Shown: positions 17,705 to 27,055, numbered from the stretch's first letter. The stretch is 64,000 nucleotides of DNA from Natrinema sp. HArc-T2 (GCF_041821085.1 NZ_JBGUAZ010000002.1:434001-498000); one strand, 5' to 3'. Notes: a model not told the origin generated them from the letters alone. Numbers and translations are program-made.

Positions 17705-18826
17705 GTGACCGATCTCGCGAACGGAGCGACTGGCTCGAGCCGCCAGCGACGGTATGTCCTCGCGAGCGTCGTCGTCGCGCTCGGCGTCGTGACCGGCGCG
17801 ATCTTACTCGAGGTGCTCGGGACGATCCTGCTCTCGCTGACCGTCGCGTACGTCCTCGTTCCGGTCCAGCGCTGGTTCGTCAGGCGCGGACTCACCGAGT
17901 GGACCGGTGCGCTGGCCGCGACGCTGGTCGGCTTTGTGAGCGCGCTCGCGGTCAGTGCGCCGCTGGTCGTCGCGCTGTACTTTCGGCTCGAGGATGTCGT
18001 CGACACCCTCGCTGCGCTGCCGCGGGAACTGTCGGTGTCGGCGTTCGGGATGACCTACGCGATCGAAACCGGGCAGGTTCAGGCTACCGCGCTCGAGTTC
18101 GTCCAGGGAGCTGCGACCTCGTTCGCGCTGGCGCTGCCGGTACTCGCGATCAAATTCGCGCTGTTCGTTGTCCTCCTGTTCGGCCTTCTGCTCAAAGGTG
18201 ACGCAGCGGGCCGGGCGGCCATCGCACCGGTGCCCTACGCGTATCGAGATGTCGTCCACGCGCTGGCTCGGCGGGCCCGCGAGACGCTGTATGCGATCTA
18301 CGTGCTGCAGGTCGCAACGTCGATTGGGACGTTTGCCGCCGCCTACCCGCTGTTCTGGATGCTTGGCTACGAGGCGGCGCTGACGCTCGCGATCGCCGCT
18401 GCAGTCTTGCAGTTCGTCCCGATCATCGGCCCGAGCATGCTCGTCGTGCCGATCACGCTCTACCACGTTGCCGTCGGTGACCTCGTCGCGGCCACGCTGC
18501 TCGGCACGCTCGGGCTCGTCCTGATCGCCTGGTTGCCAGACGTCGCCGTCCGACCACGGCTGGCCAGACGCTCGGCGGGTCTCCCTGGCAGCCTCTACTT
18601 CGTCGGATTCACTGGCGGCCTCTTTACCCTCGGTGCGATCGGCGTCGTCGTCGGCCCGCTGCTCGTCGCGGTGTTCGTCGAGGCCGTCGACTTGCTCGCA
18701 GACGAGGTCAACGGCGACGCCACGTTCACAGAGTTGGTCGAAGACGGCCACGAGGACCCCGAAAGCGGCCCCGACGAAACGGAGACGACGTTCGAGGAGC
18801 CGGATTCGAAGGTCGCTGACGACTGA
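17705..18826 (+). CDS. AI-2E family transporter (PF01594 type)
   Basis: A 373-residue membrane protein with paired N-terminal segments (about residues 17-60), a central region, and a C-terminal bundle. The family motif appears around residues 235-245 as AAVLQFVPIIGPSMLVVPI (normally L-x-x-x-P-x-x-G-P). The last 45 residues form an acidic cytoplasmic tail. Members transport varied solutes; some bacterial ones export autoinducer-2 or sodium, so the name does not prove a substrate. GTG 17705 is chosen over the longer frame because a CTTTAAT box at 17677-17683 lies about 25 bases upstream, fitting a leaderless message. Confidence 0.83.
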   Translation: MTDLANGATGSSRQRRYVLASVVVALGVVTGAILLEVLGTILLSLTVAYVLVPVQRWFVRRGLTEWTGALAATLVGFVSALAVSAPLVVALYFRLEDVVDTLAALPRELSVSAFGMTYAIETGQVQATALEFVQGAATSFALALPVLAIKFALFVVLLFGLLLKGDAAGRAAIAPVPYAYRDVVHALARRARETLYAIYVLQVATSIGTFAAAYPLFWMLGYEAALTLAIAAAVLQFVPIIGPSMLVVPITLYHVAVGDLVAATLLGTLGLVLIAWLPDVAVRPRLARRSAGLPGSLYFVGFTGGLFTLGAIGVVVGPLLVAVFVEAVDLLADEVNGDATFTELVEDGHEDPESGPDETETTFEEPDSKVADD

Positions 18827-18916
18827 TCGAACGCCAGCCCTGATCGGCGACTGGGCGCTGCCGACACACCGTCTTGGACCACCGACACTTTTCTCCCTCC
18901 CGACCCTTCGTTGGGT

Positions 18917-19474
18917 ATGGTTCGGACGCGAACGGTCGTCAACGCGATTATCGGCGCTGCCATCAGCGTCGTCGCCTCGTTTATCCCGGGCTCGACCGTC
19001 CTCGGCGGGGCTGTCGCGGGCTTTCTCGAGGGGCCAGACGAGCGAGCGGGCGCGATCGCGGGTGCGCTGGCCGGGGCGATCACGCTCATTCCCTTCTTGA
19101 TTCTCGGGGTTTTCGTCGCCGGATTTCTCAGTCTCGGACTGATCGGCGGCTTCCCGATCGAAGGGGTGGTCCTGTTCACGTTCGTGCTCTTTAGCGCCGG
19201 CTTCTTCCTGCTGCTCTACACCGTCGGCTTCTCGCTGCTCGGTGGCTACCTCGGCGCGTACCTCGCACGGGAGTACCCCGATCGCCACCGGCGAACCCGG
19301 GAGACGGTCAGCTTCGACACGAGTTCGGCGGAGACCGATCGCCGTTCCGACACGCCGTCGACGCGAGACGACGAGGCGTCCGCGTTCGAAACCGAGTTCG
19401 GGGACTCGAGCGATCGCGCTGACGACCGAGACACACAGCGTGAGCGCGATCGGGATTCCGATCGAGAGCGATGA
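18917..19474 (+). CDS. DUF5518 domain-containing membrane protein
   Basis: A 185-residue protein with glycine-rich hydrophobic segments at about residues 8-35, 43-70, 73-95 and 98-118, followed by a highly charged tail of about 60 residues rich in D, E, R and S. The glycine zipper pattern FIPGSTVLGGAVAGFLEG near residue 22 is typical of DUF5518. The ATG at 18917 (MVRTRTVVNAIIG) is used rather than the upstream TTG. It is downstream of the AI-2E gene but separated by 90 bases, so an operon is possible but not clear. Function is unknown. Confidence 0.78.
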   Translation: MVRTRTVVNAIIGAAISVVASFIPGSTVLGGAVAGFLEGPDERAGAIAGALAGAITLIPFLILGVFVAGFLSLGLIGGFPIEGVVLFTFVLFSAGFFLLLYTVGFSLLGGYLGAYLAREYPDRHRRTRETVSFDTSSAETDRRSDTPSTRDDEASAFETEFGDSSDRADDRDTQRERDRDSDRER

Positions 19475-19480
19475 GCACAC

Positions 19481-20803
19481 TCACTCGTATCTGAGTGCGT
19501 CGATCGGGTCCGTCCGCGCGGCTCGCCAGGCCGGATACAGCCCGGCAAGGATTCCCACGACCATCCCGACGACGATCGCGAGCGCGACGTACTCGAGCGG
19601 GTAGACCAGCGGCAGATCGATGTACTGCACCCCGAGATAGCCCGCGGCGAGGCCCAGTCCGGTCCCCAAAATCGCGCCGATGACGCCCAAGATCACCGAT
19701 TCGGTCAAGAACAGTCCGAGGATGTCGCGATTTTGCGCGCCGACGGCTTTCATGATACCGATCTCGCGGGTCCGCTCGGTGACGCTGACGAGCATGATGT
19801 TCGCGATGCCGATCGAGCCGACCAGCAAGGAGATAGCCGCGATTCCCACGATGAAGTTCTGCAGGAGGTTCAACACGTCCTCGAGCTGGCTGAGCAGTTC
19901 CGTACTCGTCTGGAACTGCACCGCGAGGTCGTCGCCTAACAACTCGCTGGCGTCGGAGGCGTCGCTCTCGAGGTAGTCGGTCGCGCTCTCGCGGGCGGCG
20001 TCGATGTCGGCCTGATCGGCCGATTCAGCCTCGACGATAATCGCGAGAAAGCGGGCTTCGCCGCCGGTGATACTCTGGTTGCCAGCGCCAGCGTCACCGC
20101 TAGCCCCACTCTGGTTGCCAGTGTTAGCGCCAGCGCTGATCCCCAACATTGATGCCTGCTCCGTGTAGTAGGGGTCCGTCGGCACGTAGATCCGCGGCGA
20201 GGACTCGAACCCTTCGAACGGACTCAGTCCCTCGCTGTTGTCGGTGATGCCGACGACCTTGACTTCGGTTTGCTGCCCGCCGAGCATCGCCACGGTGAGG
20301 GTGTCGTTGAGGCTGACGTTCTCCTCGAACTGGTTTGCAGCCGCCGGGTTGAGCACCGCTTCGTCTGCTCCCATCTCGAACTGTCTGCCCTCGGCGATGC
20401 GCTCCTCGCGGATGTACGACGGCCCCGAGGCGATCAACCCGCTGCCTTGCGCTACCGTTTCCTCGCCGTTCGAGATCGCCTGCGTCTGGAGCGTCGCGTA
20501 GCCGTAGGCCGCGTCGACGTCTTCGAGTTCTTCGACTGCCTCAAGATCGTCCTGTGTGAAGACCGGCTGGGCACCGGCAAGCGGGCCGCCTTCGGTGTCG
20601 GGCTCGGCAGCCCAGCCATAGAGGTTTCGCTGGTCGTCAGGGCTGATGTCGCCGATTACGCCGGCCTGGAGGCTCGCACCCAGCGTGACGAAGGCGATCA
20701 CCGCCGCGATGCCGATCACGATCCCGAGCGTCGTCAGCGCCGATCGGAGCCGGTGGCCGCGGATCGACCGCCACGCGAGGCGCAGACTTTCGAGCGGATT
20801 CAT
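19481..20803 (-). CDS. ABC transporter permease, MacB/FtsX type
   Basis: A 440-residue permease. One TM segment sits near residues 20-40 (SALTTLGIVIGIAAVIAFVTLGA). A large extracytoplasmic MacB_PCD-like domain spans about residues 50-305. Three C-terminal FtsX-domain segments start at IVGIAAISLLVGSIGIANIML. The VTERTREIGIMKAVGA motif after the first is the family signature. The extracytoplasmic domain has several NxS/T sites (GNQSGASGDAGAGNQS). Its ATPase partner overlaps by 4 bases upstream. Such exporters move lipoproteins, peptides or drugs; the substrate is unknown here. Confidence 0.87.
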   Translation of the reverse strand: MNPLESLRLAWRSIRGHRLRSALTTLGIVIGIAAVIAFVTLGASLQAGVIGDISPDDQRNLYGWAAEPDTEGGPLAGAQPVFTQDDLEAVEELEDVDAAYGYATLQTQAISNGEETVAQGSGLIASGPSYIREERIAEGRQFEMGADEAVLNPAAANQFEENVSLNDTLTVAMLGGQQTEVKVVGITDNSEGLSPFEGFESSPRIYVPTDPYYTEQASMLGISAGANTGNQSGASGDAGAGNQSITGGEARFLAIIVEAESADQADIDAARESATDYLESDASDASELLGDDLAVQFQTSTELLSQLEDVLNLLQNFIVGIAAISLLVGSIGIANIMLVSVTERTREIGIMKAVGAQNRDILGLFLTESVILGVIGAILGTGLGLAAGYLGVQYIDLPLVYPLEYVALAIVVGMVVGILAGLYPAWRAARTDPIDALRYE

Positions 20804-21552
20804 TCGTTGCTCCCTCCGGGTTCCTGGCCTGCCGGCGACCCCGTCCGCGACTCGTCGCGCTCCTCGAGTTCCTCGATTCGCTCGATCTTTCCATCGAGGA
20901 GGTGGACGATCCGGTCGGCCCGCTCGGCGACGTGGCGCTCGTGGGTGACGACGAGCATCGTCGTCCCGCCCTCGTGGAACTCATCAAAAAGATCCAGAAT
21001 GTCGGCTTCGGTGTCCGTATCGAGGTTCCCCGAGGGCTCGTCGGCCAGCACGATTGCTGGGTCGTTGACTAGCGCGCGGGCGAGCGCGACCCGCTGGCGC
21101 TGGCCGCCCGACAGTTCGTTCGGCAGATGATCCGCTCGATCCCCGAGTCCGACGCGCTCGAGCAACTCGCGTGCCCGCTCGCGGCGTTCTGCCCGTTCGA
21201 CATCCTGAAACAGCTGCGGCAGCGCGACGTTTTCGACGGCGTTCAACCGCGGCATGAGGTTGAACGTCTGAAACACGAAGCCGACCTCCGTTCCCCGGAG
21301 TTGCGTCCGTTCGCGGTCGCCAAGCGTTCCGACTTCTTTCCCACCGACGACCACCGTTCCCTCGGTCGGCGTGTCCAGACAGCCCACCAGGTTCATCAGC
21401 GTCGACTTGCCCGACCCACTCGGCCCCATGATCGCGGTGTAGGAGCCACGGGCTACCTCGAGGGAGACGCCGTCGAGTGCGTGGACCGGCTCGCCGATAC
21501 GATATGTTTTGCGGACATTCGAAAGAGAGACGGCCGTGTCCGAACTCGCCAT
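20800..21552 (-). CDS. ABC transporter ATP-binding protein, LolD/MacB type
   Basis: A 250-residue ATPase that partners the MacB-like permease. Walker A GPSGSGKST is at residues 43-51, the Q-loop is in VGFVFQTFNLMPRLNAVENV, the signature LSGGQRQRVALARAL near residue 147, Walker B is VLADEPSGNLDT, and the H-loop is VVTHERHVAE. NLMPRLNA with LSGGQRQR is the LolD-type pattern. The stop overlaps the permease start by 4 bases (ATGA type), so the two are translationally coupled. The C-terminus ends in a charged tail of about 20 residues. Confidence 0.9.
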   Translation of the reverse strand: MASSDTAVSLSNVRKTYRIGEPVHALDGVSLEVARGSYTAIMGPSGSGKSTLMNLVGCLDTPTEGTVVVGGKEVGTLGDRERTQLRGTEVGFVFQTFNLMPRLNAVENVALPQLFQDVERAERRERARELLERVGLGDRADHLPNELSGGQRQRVALARALVNDPAIVLADEPSGNLDTDTEADILDLFDEFHEGGTTMLVVTHERHVAERADRIVHLLDGKIERIEELEERDESRTGSPAGQEPGGSNE

Positions 21553-21678
21553 GTCCGTTCGACGACGGACGGTCTGAAAAAAGTTCTGCGCAACAGTGGT
21601 GTCCGGCGATTCGGTTGCATTGCTCGCCGCCGCAATGAAGTTACAACGCTTTTCCCGTCGCCGCTCGCTTGCACACGC

Positions 21679-22386
21679 ATGAAGACGGACGGTGGCTCAG
21701 ACGAAGCGAAACGACGCGCCGGCGAACGCGCGGCCGAGGCAGTCGCGGACGGCGACGTCGTCGGCCTCGGCACCGGCTCGACGACCGCCCACGCGATCCG
21801 GGCGCTTGGCCGGGCCGTCGACGACGGCCTCGAGATTCGCGGAATCGCGACCTCGTTTCAGTCCCGTCGACTGGCCCTCGAGGTCGGCATCCCGCTGACC
21901 GACCTCGACGCGGTCGGCGGTGTCGACATCGCGATCGACGGCGCGGATCAGGTCGTCGACGATCCCGATGCGCCCGCTCACGGCGCGCTCATCAAAGGCG
22001 GCGGCGCGGCCCACGCACGCGAGAAACTCGTCGATTCGGCTGCCGATCGGTTCATCGTCGTCGCTGACCCCTCGAAGCTGACCGAGCGCCTCGAGCGGTC
22101 GGTGCCGGTCGAAGTCCTTCCCGATGCTCACACCGTCGCGGCAGACCGAATTCAGGAATTGGGCGGCGAGCCGACGCTCCGGGACGCCGAGCGCAAGGAC
22201 GGCCCGGTCGTGACCGACAACGGCAATCTGGTGCTGGATTGTGCGTTCGGTCGGATCGACGATCCCGACGCGCTCGCGACGCGACTGTCGGCGATCCCCG
22301 GCGTCGTCGAACACGGCCTGTTCGTCGGGCTGGCCGACGTGACCTACGTCGGCCGCGAGGACGGCGTCGAGCGCCAGGAGTACTGA
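21679..22386 (+). CDS. rpiA: ribose-5-phosphate isomerase A
   Basis: A 235-residue enzyme interconverting ribose 5-phosphate and ribulose 5-phosphate in nucleotide and pentose metabolism. The phosphate-binding GLGTGSTTAHAI lies at residues 29-40, the catalytic aspartate region IAIDGADQV near 87, and LIKGGGAAHAREK near 104. The later DNGNLVLDC also fits RpiA. The length is normal for the family. The frame is open 550 bases upstream, but that region is antisense to the ABC gene. The ATG at 21679 follows directly after the divergent promoter of that ABC operon. Confidence 0.93.
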   Translation: MKTDGGSDEAKRRAGERAAEAVADGDVVGLGTGSTTAHAIRALGRAVDDGLEIRGIATSFQSRRLALEVGIPLTDLDAVGGVDIAIDGADQVVDDPDAPAHGALIKGGGAAHAREKLVDSAADRFIVVADPSKLTERLERSVPVEVLPDAHTVAADRIQELGGEPTLRDAERKDGPVVTDNGNLVLDCAFGRIDDPDALATRLSAIPGVVEHGLFVGLADVTYVGREDGVERQEY

Positions 22387-22387
22387 T

Positions 22388-22813
22388 TCACGTGGTCGTC
22401 GTGTTGGCGTCGGTGTCGACCGTCCGCTCGCCCTCCGTCGAGCGCGCCAGCAGGAGCACCGTCAGGTAGAGCACGCCCAGCAGCCGAGCCGCGGGCACCA
22501 CCCACAGCCGTAACTCGAGGTCGTCGGTGTTGGCATACACCAGGTGCTGGCTGAACGTGATGATTGGGCGCGGAACCAAGACGAGTACCAGCCCGGCGAG
22601 TCCGAGCAGCGCGCTGACGAGCGTCGATCCCTCGCGACCGCGGGCGAGTAGCCAGACGAAGACCAGTCCCTCGAGCCGTGCGCCGGTCAGCGCGAGCGGT
22701 CGTCGCCGGGCCGCCTCGGGGTTTTGCAGGCCGATCCGCTCGCAGGCCTCGATCACCGGTCGCGGCGTGACGATCTCGACGAGCCCGAAGCCGAGCAGGA
22801 GTGTACGTAGCAT
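22388..22813 (-). CDS. conserved haloarchaeal small membrane protein
   Basis: A 141-residue protein beginning [20 protein letters not shown]. Hydrophobic stretches lie near residues 1-18, 45-60, 66-82 and 103-122, and the middle is arginine-rich ([20 protein letters not shown]). The C-terminus is a threonine-rich tail. It converges with rpiA (1-base gap) and is divergent from the IPP isomerase gene, sharing a 123-base promoter region. I do not recognise a family, though membrane helices and proximity to isoprenoid synthesis suggest an envelope role only weakly. The frame extends farther upstream, but that part is antisense to fni. Confidence 0.65.
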   Translation of the reverse strand: MLRTLLLGFGLVEIVTPRPVIEACERIGLQNPEAARRRPLALTGARLEGLVFVWLLARGREGSTLVSALLGLAGLVLVLVPRPIITFSQHLVYANTDDLELRLWVVPAARLLGVLYLTVLLLARSTEGERTVDTDANTTTT

Positions 22814-22936
22814 GGAACACGATACCGCGGCGAGGAGCAAAAAACGCGAGTCGCCCTCGCAGTTCGTGCAGCGACCGGGACGACGAATGGACACCTTTTC
22901 AATACCGTCACGCCACCCTCCGATGGAGACGATTCG

Positions 22937-23998
22937 ATGCCCGAGACATCCGACAGGAAAGACGATCACATCCGCATCATCGAAGAAGAAGACATCGAGA
23001 CGGACGGCGCGGGGTTCGCCGATATCGACCTCGTCCACGAGGCACTGCCGGATGTCCACCGCGACGAGATCGACACGACCACCTCGCTGTTCGGCCACGA
23101 CCTTGCCGCCCCCATCGTCATCGAGAGCATGACCGGCGGCCACCCCAATACGACGAAGATCAACCGGGCGCTGGCCGAAGCCGCCCAGGAGACGAATATC
23201 GCCATGGGCGTCGGCAGTCAGCGTGCCGGCCTCGAACTCGACGACGAGGACTTGCTCGAGTCCTACACGGTCGTCCGCGAGGTCGCACCCGACGCCTTCC
23301 TCTATGGCAACGTCGGCGCGGCCCAGTTGCTCGAGTACGATGTCGACGACGTCGAGCGCGCCGTCGAGATGATCGACGCCGACGCAATGGCGGTCCACCT
23401 GAACTTCTTACAGGAAGCCGTCCAGCCCGAAGGCGATGTCGACGCGCGCGGCTGTCTCGACGCGATCGAGGCCGTCGCCGCCGACCTCTCGGTACCGGTG
23501 ATCGTCAAGGAGACGGGCAACGGTATCTCACGGGAAACAGCGACCCGGCTCGCCGACGCCGGTGTCGACGCCGTCGACGTCGCCGGGCAAGGCGGCACGA
23601 CATGGTCGGGAATCGAGTCCCATCGCGCGGCCGCGGTCGGTGCCGACCGGCAAGAAGCGATCGGACAGCTGTTCCGGGCCTGGGGTGTCCCAACTGCAGT
23701 GAGTACGCTCGAGGCGGCGTCCGTCCACGACTGCGTGATCGCAAGCGGCGGCGTTCGCTCCGGGCTGGACATCGCGAAGGCGATCGCCCTCGGCGCGCGC
23801 GCTGGCGGGCTTGCCAAGCCGTTTCTCGCGCCGGCAGGCCAGGGAACCGATGCGGTCGTCGACCTGATCGAGACGCTCGCCCTCGAGTTGCGGACGGCGA
23901 TGTTCGTCACCGGGTCAGCGTCGGTCCCGGAGCTACGCGAGACAGACTACGTGCTGCTCGGTCGAACGAACGAGTACGTGACTCAGCGCCAGCGCTGA
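22937..23998 (+). CDS. fni: type 2 isopentenyl-diphosphate delta-isomerase
   Basis: A 353-residue FMN- and NADPH-dependent enzyme that interconverts IPP and DMAPP for archaeal lipid and carotenoid synthesis. Family motifs include [11 protein letters not shown] near residue 56, the FMN-binding [11 protein letters not shown] near 92, the NVGAAQL stretch near 119, VHLNFLQE near 154 and VKETGNGIS near 192. The C-terminal flavin-phosphate region [20 protein letters not shown] is also intact. The length agrees with the family. It is unrelated in sequence to the type 1 (Idi) enzyme. Confidence 0.94.
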   Translation: MPETSDRKDDHIRIIEEEDIETDGAGFADIDLVHEALPDVHRDEIDTTTSLFGHDLAAPIVIESMTGGHPNTTKINRALAEAAQETNIAMGVGSQRAGLELDDEDLLESYTVVREVAPDAFLYGNVGAAQLLEYDVDDVERAVEMIDADAMAVHLNFLQEAVQPEGDVDARGCLDAIEAVAADLSVPVIVKETGNGISRETATRLADAGVDAVDVAGQGGTTWSGIESHRAAAVGADRQEAIGQLFRAWGVPTAVSTLEAASVHDCVIASGGVRSGLDIAKAIALGARAGGLAKPFLAPAGQGTDAVVDLIETLALELRTAMFVTGSASVPELRETDYVLLGRTNEYVTQRQR

Positions 23999-24108
23999 GC
24001 GCTGGTTCGTTCCGTCCTTTTTGACTCGTTGACTATCGGTGAGCAGCGACGCGACCGACACGCACGGCTATCCGGCGTGGCGTCGATAAAAAACGAAGCG
24101 GGTCGACC

Positions 24109-24276
24109 TTACAGGTCGCGGGGCTGGACCGTCTTCCGGTCGTTGGCCTCTGCGCGTCGGGCAGCGTCGTCGAGCAGCTCGGAGACCTCCTCGTCGAGGG
24201 CGTCGTAGAAATCCGAGGCGACGTTTTTGTCATCGAGCGCTTCCTTTACGGCGGCTTTGACGATAAGATCTGCCAT
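24109..24276 (-). CDS. 55-residue DUF1931 histone-fold protein
   Basis: A short protein beginning MADLIVKAAVKEALDDKNV and ending KTVQPRDL. The helix pattern V-K-A-A-V-K-E-A-L then D-F-Y-D-A-L-D-E-E-V-S-E-L-L-D-D-A-A-R-R-A and the terminal TVQPRDL match the histone fold seen in DUF1931 proteins. Full DUF1931 proteins carry two folds, so this is the single-fold haloarchaeal form. A CTTATATAGGG-type box about 30 bases upstream (24296-24306) supports the start at 24276. DNA binding is inferred, not shown. It is missed by length cutoffs for gene calling. Confidence 0.75.
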   Translation of the reverse strand: MADLIVKAAVKEALDDKNVASDFYDALDEEVSELLDDAARRAEANDRKTVQPRDL

Positions 24277-24562
24277 ACGATCTATTTCTTTCCCGTTACC
24301 CTATATAAGGATTGTGCTTACTACCGGAAATACGGGGGTTGCAGCGGTTAATTCGCCTGTTTCGATGGCCAGAATCACCGGAAAGTATATGTCTAATGAG
24401 CAGCCGCGTTCGATTTTGCGGCTGGTTACCCACCGGATCCGGCTCGCGCGCGGTCCTCCGGGGCTCGAGCGCACGTTCAGCACCTGGCCAGCGCCGTCGC
24501 TCGCTCGATCGTTCTCGATCCTGGGTCGACGGATTCGTGTGTCTCGACCGCAGAGACCGTGT

Positions 24563-25321
24563 ATGCGCGAACTCCTCGACGCCGTCGCCGACGGCACCGT
24601 CTCGCCAGCGGCGGCCGAAGCCGAACTCAGAGGGTATGCCACCGGCGAGGCAGGCCGGTTCGACGCGGCCCGCGACCAGCGCCGTGGCGTTCCGGAGGCG
24701 ATCTTCGCGGAGGGAAAATCGATCCCACAGGTCGTCGCACTGGCCGAAACCGCCCTCGAGACGACGGGCCGGGCGCTGCTCACCCGCGTCTCCGACCAGC
24801 AGTTCGCGGCTCTCGAGGACTACGTCGCGGAGACGGCTCCGGACGCGACGATCCACCGTCACAGCGGTGCGGTTCGGGTGACGACCGCCGACTACGAGCC
24901 ACCGTCGCTCGAGGCGACTGTCGGTATCGCCACCGGCGGAACGGTCGATAAGGAGGTCGCCGACGAAGCCGAAGCGGTCTGCCTGGACGCCGGTGCGACG
25001 GTCGACCGGGTCGACGACGTCGGCGTCGCGGCGCTCTCTCGAACGCTCGACCAGCTCGATCGCTTTCGTGAGGCCGACGTGATGATCGTCGCTGCCGGCC
25101 GGGAAGGGGCACTGCCAACCGTGATCGCTGGCCTCGTCGATACGCCGGTCATCGGCGTCCCCGTCTCGAGCGGCTACGGCTACGGCGGCGACGGCGAGGC
25201 AGCACTTGCCGGGATGCTCCAGTCCTGTACCGTTCTCTCGGTCGTCAACGTCGATGCAGGGTTTGTCGCCGGCGCACAGGCGACGCTGGTCGCACGAGCG
25301 ATCGCCGCTGCTCGCGAATAG
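24563..25321 (+). CDS. larB: nickel pincer cofactor biosynthesis protein LarB
   Basis: A 252-residue LarB-type carboxylase/hydrolase. LarB adenylates and carboxylates nicotinic acid adenine dinucleotide in the first step of the nickel-pincer cofactor of lactate racemase. The N-terminus (MRELLDAVADGTVSPAAAEAEL) and the R-G-V-P-E-A-I-F-A-E-G-K-S stretch near residue 42 are signature residues. The C-terminal half has the PurE-like core (VGIATGGTVDKEVADEAE, VIGVPVSSGYGYGGDG). No larC, larE or larA lies next to it. The ATG at 24563 is chosen over a longer frame without promoter support. Confidence 0.87.
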   Translation: MRELLDAVADGTVSPAAAEAELRGYATGEAGRFDAARDQRRGVPEAIFAEGKSIPQVVALAETALETTGRALLTRVSDQQFAALEDYVAETAPDATIHRHSGAVRVTTADYEPPSLEATVGIATGGTVDKEVADEAEAVCLDAGATVDRVDDVGVAALSRTLDQLDRFREADVMIVAAGREGALPTVIAGLVDTPVIGVPVSSGYGYGGDGEAALAGMLQSCTVLSVVNVDAGFVAGAQATLVARAIAAARE

Positions 25322-25440
25322 CTCGCATGCATCTATGGGGAAAAATATTTTCTATATGGGAAAAGCCAAACAGTGTTTGGAGAAGCCTATTTAACCATCC
25401 ACCCGATATATTCGGATACCGGCTTCGGCCGGTGTGTCCA

Positions 25441-25590
25441 ATGCCCAAGTGTAACCACTGCGGCGCCCACGTCTCCGAACGGTTCGCACGCGTTTTCGCC
25501 AACGAACGCGGTGAGATCCACGCGTGTGTCAGCTGTTCGGCGAACGCTGGAATCGCTGAAGCCGCGAAAGAACGCGCTCGCGGCGCCTGA
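25441..25590 (+). CDS. 49-residue zinc-finger protein (DUF7563-like)
   Basis: A small protein MPKCNHCGAHVSERFARVF with cysteines at residues 4, 7, 29 and 32, two CxxC pairs forming a probable zinc ribbon. The composition and length match the small haloarchaeal zinc-finger proteins, some of which affect biofilm or swarming in Haloferax. An AT-rich tract (25330-25420) with GATATATTC immediately upstream contains the likely promoter. It is 73 bases ahead of the GIY-YIG gene. Function is unknown; nucleic acid or protein contacts are possible. Confidence 0.7.
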   Translation: MPKCNHCGAHVSERFARVFANERGEIHACVSCSANAGIAEAAKERARGA

Positions 25591-25663
25591 ACGTATCGCG
25601 ACGACCGACCAGGGACCCCTACGGACGTGAGACTTTTTACGGCTCCGTCCCGTTCGACAGTCG

Positions 25664-25918
25664 ATGGCCGAGGCTGATCACGTCGTCTACGTCCTCGAGT
25701 GTGCCGATGGCTCCCTTTATACCGGCTATACGACCGATCTCGAGCGACGCGTCGCCGAACACGACGCCGGCGATGGCGCAAAGTACACCCGTGGACGAAC
25801 GCCGGTCGAACTCCGCTATCACGAACGGTTCGACTCGAAGTCGGCCGCCATGTCCCGCGAGTACGAGATCAAGCAACTGTCTCGAGCGGCAAAAGAGCGA
25901 CTCGTCGGACTCGAGTGA
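25664..25918 (+). CDS. GIY-YIG nuclease superfamily protein
   Basis: An 84-residue single-domain protein of the UPF0213/YhbQ type. The GIY-YIG signature appears as [16 protein letters not shown] at residues 8-23. Then come the conserved arginine in DLERRVAEH near residue 28 and the metal-binding glutamate in [15 protein letters not shown] near residue 66. This is the minimal catalytic core without extra DNA-binding domains. Family members have been linked to DNA cleavage, though in vivo roles are unclear. Start: ATG 25664, with TTTTTAC 27 bases before it. Confidence 0.87.
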   Translation: MAEADHVVYVLECADGSLYTGYTTDLERRVAEHDAGDGAKYTRGRTPVELRYHERFDSKSAAMSREYEIKQLSRAAKERLVGLE

Positions 25919-25994
25919 TGCCCTGTGCTCGCGCTCGCAGCCCAGCAGTTCGCCGGTGACTGGTCGTATCCCGACCTGGCCGTCCAACAAATAG

Positions 25995-26969
25995 ATGTAT
26001 GATGGTGATGACAGTCGGCTCGAGATGCAACTCGACGTCGTCGACGATCTCAGACAGCCCGACTACACTGGCGAGAACCGCTGTGAACCCTGTACCGTCC
26101 TGAACCTCATCATCGCGGCGGTGGCCGGCTCCCTCATCGCACGGAAATCCCGTCTCGGCGGCCTGCTTGCCGTCGGGATTTCGATCGCACTGATCTACTT
26201 ACGGGGATATCTCGTCCCCGGGACGCCGACGCTGACCAAACGGTATCTCCCACCGGCAGTCCTGCGCTGGTTCGGCAAGGACCCCGACCCTGACGTGGCG
26301 AGCGGCCTCGGCGGCGATACCACGGCGACTACCGACGCAGGCCGTGGTGAACCCGGTGTCGAGCCGGCCAGCGCTGGCGACGTGACGACTGTCGGCGAAG
26401 CCGACGCGTCCGAACCCGATGCCGAGGCTGCTGTCGAAGCCACCGAGGCGCTCGACCTCGAGACGCTGTTTCTCGACCACGACGTACTCGAGCCCTGTGA
26501 CGACCGGGATGACCTCTGTCTGACCGATGCCTTCGAGGCCGACTGGTTCGACGCGATCGACGCTGTCGAGGAGTCCGGCCTCGACGCTACGGCGGCCGCC
26601 GACGCCTTCGGGTTCGACGCCGACCCCGCTGAATTCGACCTCGACGATCGCGGCGAGGCCTGCACGCTTCGCTCCGCCGCCGGCGTTGCGGGTCGGTGGC
26701 CCTCTCGTGCCGCACTGCTCGCCGATGTCGCCGCCAGCCATACCCTCGAGTCGTGGCTGCCCGACTGGGATACCTTCGATCCCGAGACGAAAGGCGTGGT
26801 GCTCAACGGCCTCCGGATGTTCCTCGAGACCTGTCCTTCCGGCGGCGACGTCCGGATGGGCGAGGAGGTCGTCGAATCCTGCTGTCACTCCCACGAGGTC
26901 GTCGCGGTCACCTGCGAGGAGACGGGTGAACGGCTCTTCGAGCAGCGCCTGGCAAACGCCGACGCCTGA
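25995..26969 (+). CDS. haloarchaeal membrane-anchored protein of unknown family
   Basis: A 324-residue protein. After an acidic N-terminus with CEPCTVLNL near residue 33, there are hydrophobic segments at about residues 36-50 and 54-72 (LLAVGISIALIYLRGYLVPG). A linker with many D, E, G and A follows, then a C-terminal soluble domain (about 150-320). It holds several cysteines (LEPCDDRDDLCLTD, ACTLRS, FLETCPSGG, ESCCHSHEVVAVTCEETGE) that could form a metal-binding or disulfide cluster. I do not know the family. The phosphohexomutase gene follows after 86 bases in the same direction. Confidence 0.65.
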   Translation: MYDGDDSRLEMQLDVVDDLRQPDYTGENRCEPCTVLNLIIAAVAGSLIARKSRLGGLLAVGISIALIYLRGYLVPGTPTLTKRYLPPAVLRWFGKDPDPDVASGLGGDTTATTDAGRGEPGVEPASAGDVTTVGEADASEPDAEAAVEATEALDLETLFLDHDVLEPCDDRDDLCLTDAFEADWFDAIDAVEESGLDATAAADAFGFDADPAEFDLDDRGEACTLRSAAGVAGRWPSRAALLADVAASHTLESWLPDWDTFDPETKGVVLNGLRMFLETCPSGGDVRMGEEVVESCCHSHEVVAVTCEETGERLFEQRLANADA

Positions 26970-27055
26970 ACTGGCCTGCTGTGGTGTGACGTGCCACATT
27001 TCTGTGGTCGCAGTTGCCCGTCGCTTTTTTCGCATCGGCCCGCGACCACCGCACC

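Noticed and set aside
17804-19480. Minus-strand frame of 558 codons
   Set aside because: Antisense to the AI-2E and DUF5518 genes; composition is biased by codon complement.
22388-23398. Long minus-strand frame (336 codons) spanning the 141-residue membrane gene and fni
   Set aside because: Only its C-terminal 141 codons are supported; the rest is antisense to the type 2 IPP isomerase gene, a common effect of high-GC codon use.
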